Shown here one piece after another: positions 11,600 to 20,259 of a DNA stretch of 64,000 nucleotides. The stretch comes from Pontibacter lucknowensis (GTDB lineage: Bacteria > Bacteroidota > Bacteroidia > Cytophagales > Hymenobacteraceae). The stretch spans positions 310,001-374,000 of the forward strand of contig NZ_FTNM01000005.1 in assembly GCF_900156415.1 (NCBI RefSeq), given 5' to 3'. The first letter of the stretch is position 1, and each line of letters opens with the position of its first letter. The position numbers and the translations under genes were made by a program. The notes under the pieces were generated by a model. That model searched no databases. It had not been told where the DNA came from and saw nothing but the letters and a program-made list of their open reading frames with translations.

Positions 11600-12454
11600 A
11601 TGACTCTCATACGCTATACCCTTGCTCTTCTCCTGACACTCGCTCTTTTTACAGCCCAGGCAAAAGTAGACACCCTGGTCATCCAAAGCCCTTCAATGCA
11701 GAAGACGCTGAAGGCTGGCGTGGTGACGCCTGACAGCTACAAGAAGAAAAAGAACGGTCCTTACCCGGTGCTATACCTGTTGCATGGCTACAGCGGCAAC
11801 TTCAGCAACTGGCTCAAAGTGCCACCCCAGAAGGACCTCCTCCAGACCATGGCCGATAAGTATCAACTGATTATCGTGACACCTGACGGTGGCTTCGGCA
11901 GTTGGTATTTCGATAGCCCAGTCGATAGAGCGAGCCAGTATGAAACGTTTATCACACAGGAGCTCCGACAGGAAATTGAGAACAGGTATAGAACTTTATC
12001 GGAGCGCAGCGGTCGTTTTATCTCTGGCCTGAGCATGGGCGGACACGGGGCGCTATACCTATCAGCACGGCATCCGGAGCTATACCTGGCAGCGGGCAGC
12101 ATGAGTGGCTCCCTCAATGTATCAGGTATAGACCGCAAAAATTTACTCCCCAGCATTGAGGCCGTACTAGGTCCGAAAGCGGAAAACGAGCAGGTGTACA
12201 AAGCCAACTCTATTGTACACATGGTGCCGCAGCTGAAGCAAAGTGGGGTGCACCTGATCATTGACTGTGGCGTGGATGATTTCCTGATAGAGGACAACCG
12301 CGAACTGCACCGCCGCCTGGTATACGAAAAGGTGTCGCACGACTACATAGAGCGCCCCGGCGCCCACAGCTGGGCCTACTGGGGCAATGCGTTGGAGTAT
12401 CACCTGCTGTTCTTTCAGAAGGCTGCCTTAACGGAGCAGCAAAAGACTCCCTGA
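11600..12454 (+). CDS. Secreted alpha/beta hydrolase esterase (esterase D-like)
   Basis: Exported esterase of 284 residues. The ATG at 11600 gives a clean signal peptide (MTLIRYTLALLLTLALF, cleavage near AQA); the longer frame from 11462 would bury it. The family signature YLLHGYSGNFSNW precedes the nucleophile elbow GLSMGGHGA with Ser145. Asp226/227 (CGVDDF) and His256 (GAHSW) complete the triad. The fold is that of the antigen-85/S-formylglutathione hydrolase/feruloyl esterase group, and a carbohydrate-ester substrate is plausible. The gene holds several AGGTATA/TATACCT motifs, four of them within 11985-12130. Confidence 0.85.
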   Translation: MTLIRYTLALLLTLALFTAQAKVDTLVIQSPSMQKTLKAGVVTPDSYKKKKNGPYPVLYLLHGYSGNFSNWLKVPPQKDLLQTMADKYQLIIVTPDGGFGSWYFDSPVDRASQYETFITQELRQEIENRYRTLSERSGRFISGLSMGGHGALYLSARHPELYLAAGSMSGSLNVSGIDRKNLLPSIEAVLGPKAENEQVYKANSIVHMVPQLKQSGVHLIIDCGVDDFLIEDNRELHRRLVYEKVSHDYIERPGAHSWAYWGNALEYHLLFFQKAALTEQQKTP

Positions 12455-12465
12455 GTAGCAGAAGG

Positions 12466-13200
12466 CTAGGCAGTAAATCGATACCGCAGCTGCCGTATGA
12501 CGCGCTTGATGCGCACTCGTGAGATGTCATAGAACATAGCGATGGCTAGTATAGCGGCCGGTACCAGAAAGGTATAGTACTGGAGCATCGGGTAGAGGTA
12601 GCCGCCCGCCACAGCCCCGGCCAGGAAAAAGAAAATGATGACTAGCCGGAGCGTGATGCGTTGCCCAATACCGGACTTCTGTGCCGCTCCGGGGAGGGTG
12701 GCGGTCGCCATATCGATGCCCAAGTCTGTGAAGATGCCTGTGAGGTGCGTGGTCCTGACAACGGAGCCGGAAATCATAGACACCATGCTGTTCTGAAGCC
12801 CCATCGCAAACAGCAGACTACCGGCAAAGACCTCCTTCATCACGGTGCTGCCATCGTAGTTTTCACCGTACACGGCGTTCAGCAGCAAGATGATGATTTC
12901 CGCCAGAATGGGTATGGTATAGGCGAAGACTTGGTCCCGGCCCACCCGGCTGATGAAGAAGCTCGTCGCAAAAGACCCCAGCAGGTATAGGAACATCCAG
13001 AGCCCGATGATGCGGGCCAGCCGGAAATCGCCCTGCGACAGGCTCTCGGCAAAATAGGCGGCATGTCCTGTCACGTTGGTGGTGAGCACGGAAAAAGCCA
13101 GCAGTCCGGCTATGTTCACAAAGCCAGCCGTGAGGCAAAGCAGTGCCGCCAGCTTTATGTTGTGTCTGAAATTGCGCCGTTGCCCGATGTGCCGAAACAT
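12466..13200 (-). CDS. DUF1275 (YoaK) family membrane protein
   Basis: Integral inner-membrane protein of 244 residues with about six hydrophobic segments. The N-terminal motif region TAGFVNIAGLLAF followed by TTNVTGHAAYFAE is characteristic of DUF1275/YoaK. The C-terminus is basic (RIKRVIRQLRYR), as expected for the cytoplasmic side. The function of the family is unknown. It is convergent with the secreted esterase, separated by 11 bp, and is transcribed alone. Confidence 0.85.
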   Translation of the reverse strand: MFRHIGQRRNFRHNIKLAALLCLTAGFVNIAGLLAFSVLTTNVTGHAAYFAESLSQGDFRLARIIGLWMFLYLLGSFATSFFISRVGRDQVFAYTIPILAEIIILLLNAVYGENYDGSTVMKEVFAGSLLFAMGLQNSMVSMISGSVVRTTHLTGIFTDLGIDMATATLPGAAQKSGIGQRITLRLVIIFFFLAGAVAGGYLYPMLQYYTFLVPAAILAIAMFYDISRVRIKRVIRQLRYRFTA

Positions 13201-13473
13201 GTGGGGAATTTACAGAATTTCCCCGCAATTATCTTGGCCGCTGGTTACTGAGATTTCTGTCAAGGCACCGTCTGCAAGGTATAGGAGCCACCGAAGGCCA
13301 TGGGTACAGGTATACGCTGTCAGGCTATCTTGTCCATGGTCGGGGCTGCATGCCAGTGCCTTTTAAACCAAAATATATTTATCTGGCTTTACCTGTCTGC
13401 GCCCTGTTGCAAACTTCCCGGCTAAACATTAATTTGCACCTTAGCCGTTATTCTACCCTTATATACTTCTATC

Positions 13474-14067
13474 GTGTCATCGGTTTTCTCTACCTACATT
13501 GAACTGGGCTTTCATCATATCTTTGATTTTAAAGCCTACGACCACATGCTCTTTTTACTGGCCCTTTGTGCCATCTATACCTTGAGCGACTGGCGCCAGG
13601 TGGTAGCGCTTGTCACCAGCTTCACCATCGGGCATTCCATCACACTAGCGCTTTCAACCTTCAACATCATCAAGTTCGATACTGCACTCATTGAGTTTTT
13701 GATACCGGTGACGATCCTATTCACTTGCTTCATCAACTTCTTTAAGCTGAACGGTGCCGCCTCGAAGCAGCACCCGATCTGGTCCTTCCACAACCTGCTG
13801 GCGATCACGTTCGGCCTGATTCATGGGATGGGCTTTTCGAACTTTCTGAAGTCGATGCTCGGTCGCAACGGCGATACTTGGCAGCAGCTCCTGGCCTTCA
13901 ACATTGGTATTGAGTTGGGGCAGCTTCTGATTGTGAGCATCCTACTGGTAATTGGTTTCCTGATGATGAATCTGTTCCGAGCCAAAAAACGTGACTGGAT
14001 TTTGGTGCTTTCCAGTGCAGCAGCCGGCATTTCACTGATCCTGATGATCGAAACAAATATTTTCTAG
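13474..14067 (+). CDS. HupE/UreJ family membrane protein
   Basis: Membrane protein of 197 residues with about six or seven transmembrane helices. The segment HIFDFKAYDHMLFLLAL near the N-terminus and TSFTIGHSITLAL are typical of HupE/UreJ_2, a family linked to nickel or cobalt transport. The conserved His-Asp pairs in helices (YDHMLF, GLIHGMGFSN) are the expected metal-contacting residues. The start is a GTG; no in-frame ATG upstream fits. There are no nickel enzyme genes nearby, so the substrate is open. Confidence 0.8.
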   Translation: MSSVFSTYIELGFHHIFDFKAYDHMLFLLALCAIYTLSDWRQVVALVTSFTIGHSITLALSTFNIIKFDTALIEFLIPVTILFTCFINFFKLNGAASKQHPIWSFHNLLAITFGLIHGMGFSNFLKSMLGRNGDTWQQLLAFNIGIELGQLLIVSILLVIGFLMMNLFRAKKRDWILVLSSAAAGISLILMIETNIF

Positions 14068-14139
14068 TCCGACATTCATAAATACAGGACAACCCAAGTC
14101 TATACCTTCAAACTAATCTCAACTCACCTTATACCTTAC

Positions 14140-16479
14140 ATGAAAAACCTAATCAGAGGATTGGCACTTTTTGGTTTGCTGGCCGGGCCTTTTATTGCCA
14201 TGGCACAGGACACCAAATTCGGCCAACTTGGGCAGGAGCTGCCTACTCCTAACACCTACCGTACTGCCTCCGGAGCTCCCGGTCACCAGTACTGGCAGCA
14301 GCGTGCCGACTATACCATCAAGGTGGAACTCAATGACGAAAACCAGTCCGTAACCGGATCCGAGACCATCACCTATACCAATAACTCACCAGACGTGCTC
14401 ACCTACCTGTGGGTGCAGCTAGATCAAAACATCTTTGAGCCGAAGTCGATGAGCAACATGACCCAGACCGGCACCCTGCAGGACAGGATGTCGACTGCGG
14501 CCGTGGAGCACCTGACACGCGAAGCCTTTGATGGAGGCTACAAGATACGAGCCGTGAAAGACCGCAATGGCAAGGATTTGAAGTACACTATCAACAACAC
14601 GATGATGCGTATCGACCTGCCGGCGCCGCTGAAGCCGAAGCAGTCCTATACCTTCAGCATCGACTGGTTTAACTTCATTAACGACCAGAAGGCACTCGGC
14701 GGCCGTGGCGGTTACGAGTATTTCCCGGGCGACGGCAACTACCTGTACGAAATGGCACAGTGGTTCCCGCGCATGGCCGTGTACGACGACGTGAACGGCT
14801 GGCAGCACAAGCAGTTCCTGGGAGCCGGTGAGTTCGCGCTGCCTTTCGGTGACTATAAAGTGAGCATTACTGTACCTGCCGACCATATTGTGGCCTCTAC
14901 TGGAGAGCTACAGAATGCCAGCCAAGTGCTGACCTCGGCGCAGCAGAAGCGCTTCGCCGATGCCGCCAAAGCCGACAAGCCAACCCTGATCGTGACGCAG
15001 GAAGAAGCTACGCAGGCTGAGAAGAACAAAGCGAAAGGCAAAAAAACCTGGGTATACAGTGCCAAAAACGTGCGTGACTTCGCATGGGCCAGTTCCCGTA
15101 AGTTCATTTGGGATGCCATGAACGTGAAAGTAGGCAACCAGAACATCCTGGCGATGTCTTACTACCCGAAAGAAGCCAATCCGCTTTGGGGCCAGTACTC
15201 TACCGAATCGGTAGCACACACGCTCAAGGTATACTCCAAACACACGATTGACTACCCGTACCCGGTGGCGATCTCGGTGCACGGCCCGGTAGGCGGCATG
15301 GAATACCCGATGCTTTCGTTCAATGGCTACCGTCCGGAGGCAGATGGCACTTACTCAGCCAACACCAAGTATGGCCTGATCACGGTGATCATCCACGAAG
15401 TGGGCCACAACTTCTTCCCGATGATCATCAATTCTGACGAGCGCCAGTGGACCTGGATGGACGAAGGTCTGAATACCTTTATGCAGTACATCGCTGAGCA
15501 GGAATGGGAGAAAGGCTATCCGTCACGCCGTGGTGAGCCGGCTAATATCGTAGACTATATGAAGAGTGCCAAAAATACACAGGTGCCGATCATGACCAAC
15601 TCCGAGTCGGTACTGCAGTTTGGCAACAACGCCTATGGCAAACCGGCTACTGCCCTGAACATTCTGCGCGAAACAGTAATGGGCCGCGAGCTATTTGACC
15701 ACGCGTTTAAAGAGTACGCTAACCGCTGGGCCTTCAAGCACCCGATGCCGGCTGACTTTTTCCGCACCATGGAAGACGCCTCCGGCGTGGACCTCGATTG
15801 GTTCTGGAGAGGCTGGTTCTACACCACCGACCATACAGACATCGCCATCGAAGGTGTAAAATGGTTTACCATCGACTCACAGAACCCCGATTTCGTGAAC
15901 GCACAGAAGCGTGAGCAGCAGAACAAGGCACCGCAGACGCTTTCGCAGCAGCGCAACCTGCAGGACATCAAGCGGACCCGTTTGGATGAGCGCCCTGAAC
16001 TGGCTGACTTCTACAACAAGTACGATCCACTGGCTACTACTGCCACCGACAAAGAGCGTTACCAGAAATTCTATGCTTCGCTGTCAGATAACGAGAAAAA
16101 AGTGCTGGACTCTGGTCTGAACTTCTATGAAGTAGGTTTCAGGAACCTCGGCGGATTGGTGATGCCGCTTATCGTGCGCATGGAGTACGAAGACGGTACC
16201 GACGAAGTGGTGAACATACCTGCCGAGATCTGGCGCTATAACAACGAAGAAGTGACCAAGGTATTTGTAACCGAAAAGCCAGTGGTTAGCTTCACGCTGG
16301 ATCCGTTCCTGCAAACAGCCGACACCGACCTGTCCAACAACAGCTACCCACGCCGCATGGCTCCTTCACGCTTCGACCTGTTCAAGCAGAATCGTCAGCA
16401 GCAGCCGAACCCGATGCAGCAACAGCGTCAGGAATCAAGTCGTGGTGCCGGTAATGGCAACAGCGGATCGAATCGCTGA
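14140..16479 (+). CDS. M1 family zinc metallopeptidase (secreted)
   Basis: Large exported aminopeptidase-like enzyme of 779 residues. The signal peptide ends at about MAQ (residue 23). The gluzincin motif is HEVGH at 419-423 with the third zinc ligand Glu442 in WMDEGLN. The GGMEYP exopeptidase loop (GXMEN-like) lies at about 387-392. The C-terminal 30 residues are Gln- and Gly/Ser-rich low complexity. No T9SS domain or lipobox is visible, so it is probably periplasmic. It is transcribed alone and ends at a strong bidirectional terminator. Confidence 0.92.
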   Translation: MKNLIRGLALFGLLAGPFIAMAQDTKFGQLGQELPTPNTYRTASGAPGHQYWQQRADYTIKVELNDENQSVTGSETITYTNNSPDVLTYLWVQLDQNIFEPKSMSNMTQTGTLQDRMSTAAVEHLTREAFDGGYKIRAVKDRNGKDLKYTINNTMMRIDLPAPLKPKQSYTFSIDWFNFINDQKALGGRGGYEYFPGDGNYLYEMAQWFPRMAVYDDVNGWQHKQFLGAGEFALPFGDYKVSITVPADHIVASTGELQNASQVLTSAQQKRFADAAKADKPTLIVTQEEATQAEKNKAKGKKTWVYSAKNVRDFAWASSRKFIWDAMNVKVGNQNILAMSYYPKEANPLWGQYSTESVAHTLKVYSKHTIDYPYPVAISVHGPVGGMEYPMLSFNGYRPEADGTYSANTKYGLITVIIHEVGHNFFPMIINSDERQWTWMDEGLNTFMQYIAEQEWEKGYPSRRGEPANIVDYMKSAKNTQVPIMTNSESVLQFGNNAYGKPATALNILRETVMGRELFDHAFKEYANRWAFKHPMPADFFRTMEDASGVDLDWFWRGWFYTTDHTDIAIEGVKWFTIDSQNPDFVNAQKREQQNKAPQTLSQQRNLQDIKRTRLDERPELADFYNKYDPLATTATDKERYQKFYASLSDNEKKVLDSGLNFYEVGFRNLGGLVMPLIVRMEYEDGTDEVVNIPAEIWRYNNEEVTKVFVTEKPVVSFTLDPFLQTADTDLSNNSYPRRMAPSRFDLFKQNRQQQPNPMQQQRQESSRGAGNGNSGSNR

Positions 16480-16529
16480 TTTTTGTCTATACTGCTTTAA
16501 CCCACCCCTGCCCTTCCGAGGAGGTTAAC

Positions 16530-16566
16530 AAAAATGCCCCAGTTCTATAGAACTGGGGCATTTTTG
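16530..16566. terminator. Bidirectional terminator between M1 peptidase and ndh
   Basis: AAAAATGCCCCAGTTCT, an AT-type loop, then AGAACTGGGGCATTTTT: a near-perfect stem flanked by A-run and T-run, serving both converging genes. Confidence 0.93.
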
Positions 16567-16604
16567 TTTATCGGCACTGTGAACCAACAATTTAACAATT
16601 CGAC

Positions 16605-17951
16605 TTACTCCATATTATACTTATCAACAAACTGACGCTTCGCCCGGTCACCTTTCCGCACAAAAGGTCGGATAATCAGGCGTGTACCGTTTTCGTAGGT
16701 AAAGAACCGGTATACCCAGTTGCTTAGCACCACCAGTTTGTTGCGGAAGCCTATGAGATACATAATGTGCACAAACAGCCATGTTACCCAGGCAAAGAAA
16801 CCGCCCAAATGGATGTCTTTCGGCAAGTCAGCCACGGCACGGTTTCGCCCGATGATGGCCAATGAGCCCTTATCGAAGTACTCAAATTCCTCCAACTGCT
16901 CTCCTTTAATAAGGCGTTTCAGGTTCTTAGCCAGTAATTTTCCTTGCTGTATGGCAGGTTGTGCTACCCCCGGATGCCCTTTAGGCCATTTGTCGGTTTT
17001 CATGAGGGCAATATCTCCGATCGCGAAAATATTATCGTAGCCGAGTACCTGGTTGTAGCGGTTCACCAGTATGCGTCCTCTTTCCACAGCCTCTGCCGGT
17101 AGTCCGTCGATCAGGGCACCCTGTACACCGGCAGCCCATACCAGTGTTTGTGTCTGAATCTGCTCTCCTCCTTTGATGGTGGCCACATAGCCGTCATAAG
17201 TTTCTACCAGCGCATTCAGCTTCACAATGATGCCCAAATCCTGCAGGTATTTCAGTGTCTTCTCACTCGACTCCGGGGACATCGGTGGCAGCACGCGGTC
17301 CATACCTTCTATAAGGTAAATATTCATCCTGCTGAAGTCCACCCCGGGATAGTCTGTCGGAAGGATATGCTTGCGCATCTCAGCCAGGGCCCCTGCTGTT
17401 TCTACACCAGTCGGGCCACCACCCACAATCACGAAGTTGAGCAGACTTTGCTGCAGATCCGGGTCAGCGGTCATACTAGCCTGCTCAAAGCACTGAAACA
17501 GCTGGCTGCGCAAATTCAGGGCATGCGGAATTTGCTTTAATGGAAAAGCATTTTTCTTCACTTCTTCGTTGCCGAAGTAGTTGGTCTTGGTACCTGTCGC
17601 TATGATGAGGTAATCATAGGGTAGATCACCCACTATAGTATGAATGGTCTTGGAAATGGGGTTGACACCATTTACTTTGACCAAGCGGAAGTGAAAGTCT
17701 TCGAACTCGTCGCTGCCAAACATCTTGCGGAGCGGCTCGGCAATAGAGTCTGGCTCCAGACCTGCAGTGGCTACCTGGTAAAGCAGCGGCCAGAAACCAT
17801 GGTAGTTCTGACGGTCAAGCATCACAACCTGGAAATCCTTGCACTTTAATTTTTGGGCTACATTAATGCCCCCAAATCCACCGCCAATGATCACGACACG
17901 GGGTTTGGTTGTATCAGGTATATTGAGCGATAATTTATCTATATCCAGCAT
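16605..17951 (-). CDS. ndh: Type II NADH:quinone oxidoreductase (NDH-2)
   Basis: Single-subunit FAD enzyme that passes electrons from NADH to menaquinone without pumping protons, on the inner face of the membrane. At 448 residues from the ATG at 17951 it has the usual length; an upstream in-frame start at 17990 is less likely. The FAD-binding motif GGGFGG is near residue 24 and the NAD-binding motif GGGPTGVETAGAL near 170. The quinone-site region AQPAIQQGK and the C-terminal hydrophobic VTWLFVHIMYLIGF (membrane contact) are present. Complex I is encoded 5 kb away, giving the cell two alternative entries for NADH. Confidence 0.92.
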   Translation of the reverse strand: MLDIDKLSLNIPDTTKPRVVIIGGGFGGINVAQKLKCKDFQVVMLDRQNYHGFWPLLYQVATAGLEPDSIAEPLRKMFGSDEFEDFHFRLVKVNGVNPISKTIHTIVGDLPYDYLIIATGTKTNYFGNEEVKKNAFPLKQIPHALNLRSQLFQCFEQASMTADPDLQQSLLNFVIVGGGPTGVETAGALAEMRKHILPTDYPGVDFSRMNIYLIEGMDRVLPPMSPESSEKTLKYLQDLGIIVKLNALVETYDGYVATIKGGEQIQTQTLVWAAGVQGALIDGLPAEAVERGRILVNRYNQVLGYDNIFAIGDIALMKTDKWPKGHPGVAQPAIQQGKLLAKNLKRLIKGEQLEEFEYFDKGSLAIIGRNRAVADLPKDIHLGGFFAWVTWLFVHIMYLIGFRNKLVVLSNWVYRFFTYENGTRLIIRPFVRKGDRAKRQFVDKYNME

Positions 17952-18107
17952 AATGTGAATTTTTATCTTTTGAAAGCATACATAGCGCAAGTCTATACAG
18001 GGCCAATTAGTATACGTTTCTTTCTATATTGGGGACTAACGCAGCCTGATGTTGTTGGTTACTTTTGGTGCAATTATGAGCGCTGCGCAGCTCATCTGAG
18101 CCATAAA

Positions 18108-18149
18108 AAGAGCCCGGCTCAGGTATAGCTATACCTGAGCCGGGCTCTT
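18108..18149. terminator. Perfect 42-bp palindromic terminator built on AGGTATAGCTATACCT
   Basis: AAGAGCCCGGCTC, then AGGTATAGCTATACCT, then GAGCCGGGCTCTT: the whole 42 bp reads the same on both strands. It terminates the minus-strand gene that ends at 18166. Its centre is two head-to-head copies of the window's over-represented heptamer. Confidence 0.9.
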
Positions 18150-18165
18150 CAAAATTTCAACGTGA

Positions 18166-18840
18166 TTACTTCTTGTTGTTAAACTCTCCGTTCCGGAGCA
18201 TATCCAGCAGTTTGATGATTGCGAACGGACTGACAGTGGGGAACATATTGCGTTGCTCCTGCCGCTGCACCTGCTGCATGTTCCAGGCCCTGAAGTTGGC
18301 GTTTCCGTCCATCGGCGTTACACTGAAAAGCTCTTCGAGCCGTTTGGGGTCGAGGTTCCGCATGGCAATGGCCATCCCGTCATCCGGTAGCTTCACGGCC
18401 AGCACGGCCTCCCTGAAATCGCGCTCTGTAGGCCACGGGAACACCTGAACCTCAGGCAGCTGCGTCGGATCTTCCTGCATCTGCATGATAATGGAGTAGC
18501 TCTGACTCTGATAGTTCTTCGGTATTTTCAGGTATTGCTTTTTATAACCTATAGCGCTGAACACGACACTGTCACCGGTCAGCACAGGCACTGAGAAGAA
18601 ACCATAGGCGTTGGTTTGTGTACCGCGGCTAGTCTTGGGCACAAACACGTTCACGCCGGCCACGCCATAAAGGCTGTCGCCGATGGTCACGAAACCGGTC
18701 AGCTGCACTACCCGCTTATGGCCCTGTGCTGCCGCCTCATTGGGCGCTCCCATTATCAGGAAAGCAAAAAGGGCCAGGGGCAACAGGAAGCCGAGGGCAC
18801 GCTTATTTCTAAGTAGTAGTCTTTGTAATTGGGGCATCAT
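18166..18840 (-). CDS. CarboxypepD_reg-like domain protein
   Basis: Exported protein of 224 residues from the ATG at 18840 (the frame extends three codons further only through a TTG). A signal peptide ends near AAAQG at about 39. A carboxypeptidase-D regulatory-like beta-sandwich follows at about 45-125 (VTIGDSLYGVAGVNVFVP, GTQTNAYGFFSV, VVFSAIGYKKQYLKI), the domain found at the front of SusC-like receptors and in stand-alone surface proteins. The remaining 90 residues have no recognised domain. It is probably a periplasmic or surface-associated protein of unknown role. Confidence 0.82.
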   Translation of the reverse strand: MMPQLQRLLLRNKRALGFLLPLALFAFLIMGAPNEAAAQGHKRVVQLTGFVTIGDSLYGVAGVNVFVPKTSRGTQTNAYGFFSVPVLTGDSVVFSAIGYKKQYLKIPKNYQSQSYSIIMQMQEDPTQLPEVQVFPWPTERDFREAVLAVKLPDDGMAIAMRNLDPKRLEELFSVTPMDGNANFRAWNMQQVQRQEQRNMFPTVSPFAIIKLLDMLRNGEFNNKK

Positions 18841-18913
18841 GTAGTACAATAATACTTCATATAATTTTATTATAGCAGCTTTTGGCTAATTTTGTTCTGA
18901 CACGCTTTCAAAT

Positions 18914-19300
18914 ATGAGGCTCAAACACTTCAGTCTTTCCTTCGGAGAACAGGTTTTAAAGGCGCTGGCAGACGACTCACGCCTGCGCATGCTGCACCTG
19001 ATCCTGCGCAACAAGGAAATGTGCACTTCCGACCTGGAGCATGTGTTGGACTTCACCCAGACCAAGACCTCGCGCCACCTCGCCTACCTGCGTAATGCCG
19101 GCCTTGTGGTGCCCCGCAAGATCGACCAGTGGGTATATTATTCCCTAAAGGAAGAAGGCTCCGATTTCGTTCAACAGATCTTCACATACCTCGAACGCGA
19201 CGCCATCCTGCAAAAAGATCTGGAAACCTACCGCATTCTGTACTCTAACCGAGAACTGGCCGTCAACCGCATGCAAACCCGCCGCTGGACAGACACTTAG
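18914..19300 (+). CDS. ArsR-family transcriptional regulator
   Basis: Winged-helix repressor-like protein of 128 residues. The HTH region is clear: ALADDSRLRMLHLIL, then CTSDLEHVLDFTQTKTSRHLAYL with recognition helix TKTSRHLAYL, then the wing LVVPRKIDQWVYYSL. The metal-sensing ELCVCDL box of ArsR is replaced (MCTSDLEHVL, one Cys), so it may not be a metal sensor. A possible -7 element TAATTTTG lies at 18887-18894, just upstream. The neighbouring CarboxypepD_reg gene is divergent, so it could share control. Confidence 0.87.
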   Translation: MRLKHFSLSFGEQVLKALADDSRLRMLHLILRNKEMCTSDLEHVLDFTQTKTSRHLAYLRNAGLVVPRKIDQWVYYSLKEEGSDFVQQIFTYLERDAILQKDLETYRILYSNRELAVNRMQTRRWTDT

Positions 19301-19438
19301 CACTTATTAAGACAAGTTTTTAGTTCATTGGTTTAAACAGTGATATAGAACTTTTAGTATAATTAGCCTGCTATTGTTGCACATATTTTTTAAACATACC
19401 GCCCGCCAAGTCGTTTCTCTATAGCTGAGACTCTTATT

Positions 19439-20140
19439 ATGAAGCCATACAAACACATATTCTTTGACCTCGACCACACCCTGTGGGACTTTGAGAAAAA
19501 CTCCGAGGAGACCCTCTATACCTTATTCCACGAGTTTGGCTTGGCTGAGTTCGGCAAATTCGATTGCGACTCCTTTTATAAGAAGTACAAATTTGTGAAC
19601 TACCTCCTGTGGGATCTTTATAATAAAGGAAAGATCGATCAGAAAGAGTTGCGCGAGTCCCGCTTTGTGAAAACCCTGACCGGGCTGGGCCTGGAGCCAC
19701 ATCAGGTACCGACAGGTATATCCGAGGCTTATACCGACCTGTGCCCGCAGAAAACGGCGGTATTCCCCTATACCTTTGAGGTGCTCGACTATCTTAAGCC
19801 CAAGTACGGTCTCCACATCATCACCAACGGCTTCAAGGATGTGCAGTACATCAAAATGAACGGCTCCAAGCTGACAGATTATTTCAAGGAGATCATTACC
19901 TCCGAGTGCTGTGGGTATAAGAAACCGGACAAGCGTATTTTTGAGCATGCACTCGACCGTATAAAGGTACGTCCTGTGGAATGCCTGATGATCGGCGACA
20001 ACTTAGAATGCGACATTGATGGCGCTCGCCTGGCGGGTATAGACCAGGTTTTCTTCAACCCGGAGAAGAGCAAAAGCAAGCTTTCCCCTAAACCTACTTA
20101 CCACATCCACTGCCTGAGCGAACTACAGGCCATGTTATAG
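19439..20140 (+). CDS. YjjG-family noncanonical pyrimidine nucleotidase (HAD)
   Basis: HAD-superfamily phosphatase of 233 residues, dephosphorylating nucleoside monophosphates including noncanonical pyrimidines (known for YjjG). Motif I is FFDLDHTLWDF with Asp10 nucleophile and Asp12. Motif II is IITNGF, motif III has Lys in CGYKKPDKRIF, and motif IV is MIGDNLECDIDGA. The long cap insertion between motifs I and II fits the YjjG/YfnB type. Single gene; an A/T-rich 138-bp leader precedes it. Confidence 0.88.
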   Translation: MKPYKHIFFDLDHTLWDFEKNSEETLYTLFHEFGLAEFGKFDCDSFYKKYKFVNYLLWDLYNKGKIDQKELRESRFVKTLTGLGLEPHQVPTGISEAYTDLCPQKTAVFPYTFEVLDYLKPKYGLHIITNGFKDVQYIKMNGSKLTDYFKEIITSECCGYKKPDKRIFEHALDRIKVRPVECLMIGDNLECDIDGARLAGIDQVFFNPEKSKSKLSPKPTYHIHCLSELQAML

Positions 20141-20259
20141 CAAAGCTATACCCTTTACAGGCCGGAAAATAAAATAATTCGCCTTACCTTTGTATAGGGT
20201 GGCTGCCGCATGCAGTTACTCGAATGTCTTATTCTGAATCTGTAAAATATCAAAAAGAG

